A DNA stretch of 64,000 bases, taken from assembly GCF_004664715.2 (NCBI RefSeq), contig NC_051066.1, positions 80,392,735 through 80,456,734 of the forward strand. The letters run 5' to 3'. The notes under the pieces are model-generated. The model ran no database searches. It was not told the origin of the DNA and saw only the letters and a list, made by a program, of their open reading frames with translations. This DNA comes from Peromyscus leucopus. Its lineage: Eukaryota > Chordata > Mammalia > Rodentia > Cricetidae. Made by a program: the position numbers and the translations under genes. Positions 56,501 to 64,000 of the stretch are shown here, piece by piece (the first letter of the stretch is position 1; each line of letters starts with the position of its first letter).

Positions 56501-57147
56501 AATTATTTCATGAGAAGACAGTGTTTCAAAGGTAGGGGAAGGAGGTGCAGACACTAATGAAGTTTCTTATTGGAACATGGAATGAGGATTGTGACAACAG
56601 ACAGTGCTGGCAGTGACATGTAGTTAGAAAAGCTCGTGATGGCTCTGGCTTGAATCACCGGAATAGAAATTTTCGAGAAGTAGAAAGGAACGAATACCCC
56701 TGTACTGAAACAGACTTGTCTGCCTGGAAAGAGAAAAACAAAAACCAAAACCAAAACAAAACCAAAAAGCAGAACAAGTGGTCAAACATATAGGAACTCA
56801 GGACACAGAGAGCAAGCAGCTCAGGCCGTGGGTGAGTCTGCGTGCCTGCCTTTGGCATAGCCGAGGGATGAAGTCGGAGGGAGCGTTTCCATGTCTGTTC
56901 TCCAAAGCATGGCTACCTTCTCAATGATTCATGACTAGTTTTGAGTGGGAGAAAGAATAGGAAGAGAAAGAAAAAGCAAAAGCCAAGTGAGCAGGGCCTT
57001 CCACAAATAATCAGTCCTCAGGAAGTGACCTCTTCTGAATTGCTCTTATTTTTCCAAATTGGTGGATGAGACACATGAGGCATCCTTTCTTCCAATGTAC
57101 ATTCTGGTAAGGATTGAAGAATTTTTACACAAATATTTTCTTTTTTA
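56501..57147. other. Intergenic, nothing recognised
   Basis: Contains a short AAACC-type run at 56735-56767. No gene seen. Confidence 0.4.
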
Positions 57148-57322
57148 ATTTCATGTGTATTGGTGTTTTACCTGAATGTAGGTCTGTGTGAAAGCATTAG
57201 ATTCTCTGAGACTGGAGTTACAGACAGTTGTGAGCTCCCATGTGAGTGCTGGGAATTGAACCCAGGTCCTCTGGAAGAGCAGCCAGTGCTCTTAACCATT
57301 GAGCCATCTCTCCATCCCCACA
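57148..57322 (-). mobile_element. B2/B3 SINE
   Basis: TTAATTTCATGTGTATTGG lead, GAGTTACAGACAGTTGTGAG, GAACCCAGGTCCTCTGG and TTGAGCCATCTCTCCATCC. Confidence 0.9.
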
Positions 57323-57780
57323 AATATTTTAAAATGATATTAAACAGAACTGCACTATAGGGATATGTGTCCAGAGCAGCAGACACGTATGCTGATGCCT
57401 TTGAATGTCAAATCACCTGATCACAAAAAGTTGCCCTTCTGCCTTTTTAAAATGGATTCTCTTTCTTGTGGCCACTGTGAAATCCAAGAACCAAAAATAC
57501 TGAGTGAAATTGTGGAAAGTAAAAGAAAGCAGTTTGAATCTGCAGTCTGTGACCCTTTTGGATGTCCTAAATGTTCATGTGGGAGCTCCACCTCAACCCC
57601 TGGCACTCTGGCATCCCTATACCCAAAGAGTCTGGAATGTTCTGGTGGAAGGTCCACCTCAGCTCCCCTCCCCCATCTCTTTCCCTAAACCCGCCCCTTC
57701 AAAGCCCGCCAAAGAACACTAACTACAGACGAAGGATGTGTTAATGGATACATGAATGACAGCTCCTCACGGCACAACGG
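57323..57780. other. Intergenic, nothing recognised
   Basis: A 107-codon plus-strand frame (57365-57688) has no recognisable domain. It contains CCACCTCA motifs twice about 60 bases apart, which look coincidental. Confidence 0.35.
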
Positions 57781-57781
57781 G

Positions 57782-57905
57782 ACCTGCATGGTGGCACACG
57801 CTTGCAATCCCAGCCCTCAGGAGAGCCACACAGGAGAAGCACAAGTTCCAGGCCAGTTTGGACTACATGGTGCGACCCTGCCTCGGAAGAGAAATAAGAA
57901 GAAAC
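57782..57905 (+). mobile_element. B1-derived SINE, diverged
   Basis: CCTGCATGGTGGCACACGC, GCAATCCCAGCCCTCAGG, AGTTCCAGGCCAGTTTGG and GCGACCCTGCCTCGG. Confidence 0.72.
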
Positions 57906-58584
57906 AGAGATAAGTCCATTCTGTATCTTTACTCCTGTGGCTTGTTCAGAAAGAGTCATAGGAATAAAGTCTTTAGGCAAATAAAAGAATGCATGCCATG
58001 TCTTTCTTATATTTGAGAAGATGCCCAAGGACACACACTGATTGGCTTTGAACGGCTCAGTCGCCTTCTTTGGCCAGTGGTTGTGAGGCGCTCTGTCTGG
58101 CGTATGACGAGTAAGCAAGGATAAGCATGGGTGACTTTAGGCAGACAGAAACTTCTTCGTCAGGATTATCTTCTTTGTCAGGATTAAGTGTGGTCTGAGG
58201 GCACAGCAATCACCTTTGCCAGACTCCTGTTCTGAATATTCCTAAGGTACTGCTTCTCATCCATGGGCTTTTCTCAAGGTTCTGCTGAAACTGTGAGACT
58301 ATGCTTCTATGTATATTTAACTATCAAAACTGTGTTTCTTTTCACATACTGACTTGGTGGCTTGACAGTCTAAGAGTCACACTCCTGAGGCAAGGATCAT
58401 CCAGAGAAATCAGGCAAGTTCCCTCAGAGCACAAGGCAGCTGAGCCCCCTTTCCCTCTGTGCCCTGGACAGTCCAGCTCAAGCCCTTTTGGCCTGTTCTC
58501 AGTAAGGAAGTGATTTTGCAGTTGGGTTGGACTTGGTTGTAAATTCCTTTAATATTCCAAACACTAATTTGCTCATGGAAGAGC
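57906..58584. other. Intergenic, nothing recognised
   Basis: Non-repetitive; no gene recognised. Confidence 0.4.
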
Positions 58585-58640
58585 GAAGTGATTGGTCTAG
58601 GTGGGGGTGGGGCGGGGCGGAGCGGGAGAGTTGGGGAGAC
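58585..58640 (+). promoter_or_regulatory. Isolated CCAAT plus Sp1/G-quadruplex cluster
   Basis: ATTGG (reverse CCAAT) at 58591-58595, then four G-runs between 58603 and 58626 separated by short loops, containing a perfect Sp1 site GGGGCGGGGC (58609-58618). It is not part of a repeat I recognise. It could be a promoter of an unannotated transcript or simply a G-rich tract. Confidence 0.35.
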
Positions 58641-58859
58641 AGTGTGAGCAAGAAGCTGTACAGAGATTTGCTGTACTGAAGAGGCAGCTGCCACCCGGAT
58701 GAGGAAGAGCCCTCCCCAAAGGCTCACCATGTTGGCGTTCTGACCTCCAGCCTCCGGGATTTTTGAGAAATATGCTCTTTCCTGACAAAGCAACCAGTTT
58801 ACAGCATTTAGTTTTAGCAACCTGAGCTGGCTGAGATACCAGATAAGAGCAGTTCTACT

Positions 58860-59460
58860 CCTGTGTTTGTGGTCACATAAAAACTTATCTGGGATGTTTG
58901 TAGCAACTTTATTCGTTATAATTCGAAAGTAGAAGCAACCTGAATGTCTACGAGCTGGTGGGGGGACAGATCACCTGTTGTATCCTGTAGAACGGAAATG
59001 CATTCAGTGATACAAAGAAGTGGATGAAGTTCTTCTTGTTGTTATTGTTTGTTTGTTTGTTTGTTTGTTTTTTTGAGACAAGATTTCACTGTGTAGCCCT
59101 GACTGTCCTGGAACTCACTCTGTAACCAAGGTGTAGATCCACCTGCCTCTGCCTCCCTAGTGCTGGGATTAAAGGTGTGCACCAACATGTCCAGCTGTGA
59201 ATGAAGTTCTAATTTATACTACCACATGGATGAACCTTGAGAATCTTATGCCATGCAAAGAAAGCCAGTCACAAAAGACTACATATTATATGAGATGCTT
59301 GCAGTAGGCAAATATTCAGATTAGGTTGTTTTTTGCATAGGGCTGGGGCATCTGAGTTAATACTGCCGGGGCTGCAGGGTGTCTTTCTGTTTTAAAAATG
59401 TTCTAAAATCCATGGTGGTGATGGTTGTGTAACTTTGTAAACATGCTAAAAGCTGACGAT
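58860..59460 (+). mobile_element. Ancient L1M 3' fragment split by a B1
   Basis: Left part: GTAGCAACTTTATTCGTTATAA, GAAGCAACCTGAATGTC, ACGGAAATGCATTCAG. Right part: CACATGGATGAACCTTGAG, GCCAGTCACAAAAGACTAC, GGTGGTGATGGTTGTG. They follow the well-known old mammalian L1 3' order and join across the B1 at 59034-59200. Confidence 0.75.
59034..59200 (-). mobile_element. B1 SINE with perfect target-site duplication
   Basis: (TTTG)n lead, TTTTTTTGAGACAAGATTTC, AGCCCTGACTGTCCTGGAAC and GGGATTAAAGGTGTGCACC. It is flanked on both sides by ATGAAGTTCT (59024-59033 and 59201-59210), a perfect 10-bp duplication, and it interrupts the L1M. Confidence 0.95.
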
Positions 59461-59835
59461 TGTTTTTTGTTGTTTTTTTGTGCTACTAGAGATCGGGCCG
59501 TTGTGCATGTTGATCAGGAACTCCCACTGAATGAGTGGACTTTGCAATGTTTAAATCATGTCTGAATAAAGCTGCTACAAAGACAAAAAACAAAAACAAA
59601 CAAACAAAAAACAAACAAACAAACAAAAACCTGACAGACGGGAATGTGTGCAGGTTTGAATGAGAAATGTCTCCCCACAGGCTTGACGTGTGAACACTTG
59701 GTCCCCAGCTGGTGCCTTAGTCGTGGTGTTTTACCACTGCAACAGAAAGGAGTTAATACAGGTGCAGAGGGATGCACCTAGCAGCGTCAGTCAGCAGAGT
59801 TGTTCAGCTCCAACAGGCACGTCTTCACGTCGGGG
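59461..59835. other. Intergenic with (CAAA)n run
   Basis: Holds a (CAAA)n simple repeat at 59585-59630. Otherwise non-repetitive. Confidence 0.6.
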
Positions 59836-60155
59836 CTGAGGAGGTGGCTGAACGGTAAGCGTGCATGCCGCACAAGCACGAAGACTCCAATCCCGTTCCT
59901 AGGAACGATGTAAAGGTAAGGCACGGCTAACTTCCGTGCTGGGGGTGGATGGTGTGGGGGCAGGAAGGTCCCCGGGGCTTCCTGAATTCCAGCCTAGATG
60001 AAACAGCAAGAGCAGGGTTAAGAGAGAGACTGGCCTCAAGGAAATAAGGCGGAGAGGGATAAAGCAGGGCCCCCAGTGTCCTCCTTGGCCTCTGCATGAA
60101 TGTGTATGGATGTGTGCACCTGGAAATGGATGGTCATACACACACCCAAATAAAA
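59836..60155 (+). mobile_element. B4A SINE
   Basis: GGGGCTGAGGAGGTGGCTG, CGCACAAGCACGAAGACTCC, GTAAAGGTAAGGCACGG, GGAAGGTCCCCGGGGCTTCC, GGCCTCAAGGAAATAAGGC and CCTTGGCCTCTGCATG: forward B4 order. Confidence 0.78.
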
Positions 60156-60263
60156 GCCAGCATGCGCATCTAGCAATGGTCTTCACCTTGTCTTTTTGCA
60201 TGCCACACACTCCAGCTTGGACAATAATTTTTAAAAATAGCCAGTTATTTAATAAAATATAGA

Positions 60264-60388
60264 ACTAGGCATGGTGGCGCACACCTTTAATCCCAGCACT
60301 CAGGAGGCAAAGACAAGCAGATCTCTGTAGGTTCAAGGCCAGCATGGTCTGCATAGCAAGTTCAGGACATCTAGGAATACAAAGAGAG

Positions 60389-60390
<2 letters not shown>
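60264..60390 (+). mobile_element. B1 SINE
   Basis: CTAGGCATGGTGGCGCACACC, TTAATCCCAGCACTCAGG and AAGTTCAGGACATC, ending at the (TG)n. Confidence 0.88.

Positions 60391-60436
<46 letters not shown>
60391..60436 (+). repeat. (TG)n microsatellite
   Basis: About 22 TG units joined to the end of a B1. Confidence 0.94.
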
Positions 60437-60437
<1 letters not shown>

Positions 60438-60648
60438 TCTCTAAAGCCTAATTTCCAATGGTGGTGGGGACAGTTGGAGGAGAGTGAAATAATTTCTTCT
60501 GCTCAGGTCCCATGCTAGACTCTAGGCCATTGTTTGTGTTAAAACAGGCTGTTAGATCAAAGAGAACTCATCATACGAAGCAATTTCAGTAAGAACAAAA
60601 TTAATTCTATCATTATTGTGCATCTGATTCATTTAAAAATGTAGTTTT
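60437..60648. other. Intergenic, nothing recognised
   Basis: Short non-repetitive stretch. Confidence 0.4.
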
Positions 60649-60882
60649 GAGGGCCTAGAAAGATGACTCAGTGGTTAAGATCACTGGCTGCTCTCCCAGA
60701 AGATCGACAGGGTGTTCGAGTCCCAGAATCCACATGGTGCCTCACAGCTGTCTTTAACTCCAGACCCAGGGGATCTCATACCCTCTCTCTGACCTCTGTG
60801 GGCACCACACACACAATACACAGACATACATGCAGGCAAAACACACGCATACACATAAAATTAAAATAAAATTTAAAAACAA
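60649..60882 (+). mobile_element. B2/B3 SINE
   Basis: AGATGACTCAGTGGTTAAG, CACTGGCTGCTCTCCCAG, TCGAGTCCCAGAATCCACATGG and a CACACACAATACACAG to AAATTAAAATAAAA tail. Confidence 0.88.
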
Positions 60883-60889
60883 AGTAATT

Positions 60890-61260
60890 TTCCACTTCCA
60901 GATTACAATCTTGTATGTGTATTAGTCATTGTTATTGTCTTCTTCCATATTCCTGATAGAGTGATATTAATAACCAACAGTCAATTAATTAGATGACAAA
61001 GTAATAAAATGGGAAGTTTATTTGTATTAATTACCAAAAGGAAGTCATTTACTTTCTCATTCTAAGTCAATGGAATTTCTTTGGCTTGAAGATTTCTGCT
61101 CTTGTCACTCATAAGTAGAGGGTGGTGCTATTGTTAATGACTAGAATGAAACCTAATAAAGATGGAGATTTTAAAATTATTTCTTCTTTAAGAAATTAAA
61201 AATTTTTAGCCACTTGGAGAGATACTGACTGGGAGAGAGTACAGATGTGATTTGACTCAA
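60890..61260. promoter_or_regulatory. Candidate conserved element with paired homeodomain sites
   Basis: Non-repetitive AT-rich block with two palindromic TAATTA sites (60986-60991 in CAATTAATTAGATG and 61028-61033 in TATTAATTACC) plus further TAAT cores near 60966, 61001 and 61133. Paired-type homeodomain proteins such as PAX6 and its partners bind TAAT(N)ATTA-like sites (general knowledge). The link to Pax6 regulation is inference from likely location. Confidence 0.35.
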
Positions 61261-61341
61261 AAATGCTCAACAACCCTCAGTACATTGCCCAGGCTGGCAA
61301 GAATTAGTTTGCTTGCTTTTTAAGTAAGAAGTATAATTCTT

Positions 61342-61342
<1 letters not shown>

Positions 61343-61394
<52 letters not shown>
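61343..61394 (+). repeat. (GT)n microsatellite
   Basis: About 26 GT units; tail of the B4-like SINE that follows. Confidence 0.94.
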
Positions 61395-61396
<2 letters not shown>

Positions 61397-61730
61397 CACA
61401 CACATGTATGTGCATGTGGGTATGTGTTCTTTTGGGTGCATGCATATGCAAATATGTGGAAATCAGAGGTCAGCCTTGGGTGGTGTTCCTCAGGAAACTG
61501 TTCACCTTGTTTTAGAGACAGCATCTTCCACTGGGCTCTGGAGCTGGCTGATTAGGCTAACATAGCTGTCCGGCAAGCTCCAGGGACCTCTTGTCTCCAC
61601 CCCACCTCCCAACCTCCAGTGGTGGGACTACAGCTGTGTCTTTTTACTTGAGTACCAGGAATCAAATTCAGCTCCTCATACTGGTGTGGCAAGCATTTTA
61701 CTGGTCAAACCATTTCCCTGACCCCTAAAG
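61395..61730 (-). mobile_element. B4/RSINE1-like SINE
   Basis: TGTATGTGCATGTGGG lead, TTTTAGAGACAGCATCTTCC, GCTGGCTGATTAGGC, TCCGGCAAGCTCCAGGGACC, GGTGGGACTACAGC and a final CAAGCATTTTACTGG. Confidence 0.7.
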
Positions 61731-61987
61731 AACATAATTCTTGATCTGCACTCCTAGATCTGCCTGCTAATGCTTGCCCTGTCCTAAGACACACCTATTT
61801 AGTGATCTATAATTTGTTCTTTTCCTAAACAGGGACAGTCTTAGACAACAAGATTGGCTTTTCTGGGAATGTGACCAAGAAACAGAGGCTGGCAGTGAAT
61901 GGTGGAACTGAGGATCAAGGATGGCTGCCTTGTTGGAGCATGAAAAGAGATGGTAGGGGAAATGGCCAGAAAAGAAAGATTAAAAAG
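61731..61987. other. Intergenic, nothing recognised
   Basis: Short non-repetitive stretch. Confidence 0.4.
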
Positions 61988-62408
61988 CTGTGCTGGCTTG
62001 TACTTAGGTCAACTTGCCACAGGCTAGTCATCTGAGAAGTAAGTACCTCAGTTGAGAAAATGTCCCTACCAGATTGGCCTGTGGGCAACCTGTGGTGTGT
62101 TTTCTTGATTGATGCTTGCTGTGGGTGGGCCCAGTTTACTGTGGGTGGTGCCATCCCTGGCCTGCTGGTCCTGGATGCTGTAGGAAAACAAGCTGAACAA
62201 GCCATGAGGAGAAAGCCAATACGCAGCACTTCTCTATGACTTCTGCTTCAAGTCCTGTCTCCAGGTTCTTGCCCTGCTTGAGTTCCTGTCCTGCCTTCCT
62301 TGATAATAGACTGTCACCTGGACATATAAGATGAAATAAACCCTGTCCTCCTCAAGTTGCTTTTGCTCGTGGTATTTTATTACAGCAATAGAAACCCTGA
62401 CTAGGACA
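61988..62408 (+). mobile_element. Rodent interspersed repeat, family A copy 2
   Basis: TAGGTCAACTTGCCACAGGC, CCAGATTGGCCTGTGGGC, GGGTGGTGCCATCCCTGG, AAGCCATGAGGAGAAAGCC, GATGAAATAAACCC and TTTATTACAGCAATAGAAACC. Homologous to 636-1030 along its whole length. Confidence 0.82.
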
Positions 62409-62604
62409 GAAGTCCACAGAGCAACACAGGTCATTGGAGGCCATATGCTTTGCCAAGAGAGAGCATACTTGAGCCTCAGCTTTCCTGGTCCTGTTCACTT
62501 GAAGCAGGGGTAGAGTTTGGCTGTTGATGTGTTCATTGAAGGCTCTGAATGTTTACACTGAAGTCACTTTTACTCTCTTTGATCAAATTTGAATGTGTTT
62601 CTTA

Positions 62605-63750
62605 CAAAAAAAAAAATTAGAGAAAGGCTACAAAATGCCATCTCCTGGGCAAGACACAATCACTGCAATCATGAACTCACAGTGGCTGCAGATGCCTGCC
62701 CTGGGCCTGCATGAGAATGGGCTCGTCACCCAGAAGGACAAACACTGTATGTACTCACTCTTAAATGGATATTAGATACAAAGCCAGGGATAACCAGGCT
62801 ACAATCCACAACCCCAGAGAGGCTAGGTAAAAAAGAAGACCCCAATAGGGACACACATGGAGGCCCCAGGAAGGGAAAATCATTAAGACTGCCTGGGTAA
62901 ACTGGGAGGGGGGCATAGAAGAGAAGGGATGGAGGATGGGAACAGGAGGGACTGAGATGGCCCAGTGGAGGGAGGGACGGAGAGGGAGAGCAATGAAAGA
63001 GCTATCTTGGTAGAGGAAACCATTAGGGGGTTAAGGGAGAAACCTAGTGCTAGGGAAATCGCCAGGAATCCACAAGGACAATACCAGCTAAGACTCCTAG
63101 CAATAATGGAAAGGGTGCCTGACCTTACCTTTCCCTATAATCAGATTGGTGACTACCCTAACTGTCATCATAGAACCTACATCCAGTAACTGATGGAAGC
63201 AGATGCAGTGATCCACAACCAAGCACTGGGCTGAGCTCCTAGACTTCAGTTGAAGAGATGAAGGAGGGATCATAGGAGCAAGTGAGGTCAAGCTCATGAT
63301 GGGAAAACCACAGAGACAGCTGACCCGAGATAGTGGGAGCTCATGGACTCTGACCTGTGTCATCTGGGGAACATGCATGGGACTGAACTAGGCCCTCTGA
63401 ATGTGGGTGACAGTTAGGTAGCTAGATCTGTTTGGGGAGCCTGGCAGTGGGACCAGGACCTATCCCGGGTGCATGAAATGGCTTTTTGGAACATGTTTCC
63501 TAGGGTGGGTTACCTTGCTCAGCCTTGACACAGCAGGGAGGGGCTTGGTCCTGCCTCAACTTAGCATGCCAGACTTTGTTGACTCCCCAAGGGAGGCCTT
63601 ACACACTCTGAGGAGTAGATGAGGGGTGGGATGGGAGGAGGTGGGGAGGCAGGAAAAGGGGATAGAGAGGGAACTGGGATTGGTAGGTAAAAATTAAAAA
63701 AAAATTTTAAAAAAGTTTTTTTTTTAAATAAATAAGTAAAAAAAAAAGAA
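62605..63750 (+). mobile_element. Rodent L1 3' end (UTR) with poly(A) tail
   Basis: GGGCTCGTCACCCAGAAGG, GGACAAACACTGTATGTACTC, GGATATTAGATACAAAGCC, GGGATAACCAGGCTACAATCC, CTGGGTAAACTGGGAGG and a GGGAACTGGGATTGG block before an A-rich tail (63689-63750). This order is typical of the 3' region of rodent L1. No intact reverse transcriptase lies in the window. Confidence 0.78.
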
Positions 63751-64000
63751 TGGGTCTGTCAACAGTCAAGTACCAATGGAGGAGGGATTTGGTGATGAGC
63801 GGGGCAGAGTTCTGCCTGTCACTGTTGAACTGTGTTACTAATTGTTTCAGGCAATGGGAAATCGTGTCCTTTACATGTGTGGCCACCAGTGTACCCACCA
63901 GACTCCAGTGGACACTCCAGTCTGATGGTCACACAGGTGGGTGGTTGAACTAAATGGGTCATAAAACCAACCACGAAGTCAGGAACCTGAGAGGGCCTGG
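63751..64000. other. Intergenic, nothing recognised
   Basis: Non-repetitive to the window end; no gene seen. Confidence 0.4.

Noticed and set aside
57365..57688. 107-codon plus-strand frame with Cys-rich segment
   Set aside because: Cys spacing does not match a zinc finger or other known fold, and there is no gene context.
58860..59460. Candidate conserved element
   Set aside because: First looked unique, but block order matches an old L1M 3' end, so it is a repeat.

Overview
This is nuclear DNA from a mammal, most likely a muroid rodent. B1, B2/B3, B4 and MIR SINEs, rodent L1 tails, URR1 (hAT-Charlie) elements and long simple repeats are all visible. Three LTRs resemble the mys/MYSERV type I associate with cricetids (voles, hamsters, deer mice), so I lean cricetid; that is inference.

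The only protein-coding gene I can support is Rcn1 (reticulocalbin-1), complete on the minus strand in six coding exons between 16460 and 3919. Joined, they give a 327-residue ER-lumen calcium-binding protein with a signal peptide, six EF-hands and a C-terminal HDEL. All five introns are GT-AG and all exon phases match. A CpG-island promoter covers exon 1 (about 15960-16720). A likely poly(A) signal lies at 2958-2963, giving a 3' UTR of roughly 0.98 kb.

Layout: 1-2940 is sequence downstream of Rcn1, with SINEs and a rodent repeat. 2941-16720 is Rcn1; its introns carry B1 and B4 SINEs, a (CAAA)n run, a 226-bp polypurine tract and a CCG-rich expansion in a B1 tail. 16721-64000 is intergenic: SINEs, L1 pieces of several ages, solo LTRs, old DNA transposons and many microsatellites, separated by non-repetitive blocks. 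In human and mouse Rcn1 lies between Wt1 and Pax6, and the side upstream of Rcn1 is the Pax6 side (established knowledge). The right three quarters of the window is therefore probably part of the Pax6-Rcn1 gene desert, where developmental enhancers are plausible.

I see no undescribed multi-gene system. The items most worth a second look are: (1) a 35-bp minisatellite at 49957-50775 with an exact 281-bp higher-order period, whose unit resembles a CTCF site, about 550 bp from a near-perfect CTCF motif at 49398-49411; (2) non-repetitive, CpG-retaining or TAAT-rich blocks that look like conserved non-coding elements (best 31480-31810, then 60890-61260, 34200-34480, 56050-56500, 44560-44890); (3) the CCG expansion in Rcn1 intron 4; (4) an isolated Sp1/G-quadruplex cluster at 58585-58640. 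Conservation could not be measured here, so these are candidates only.
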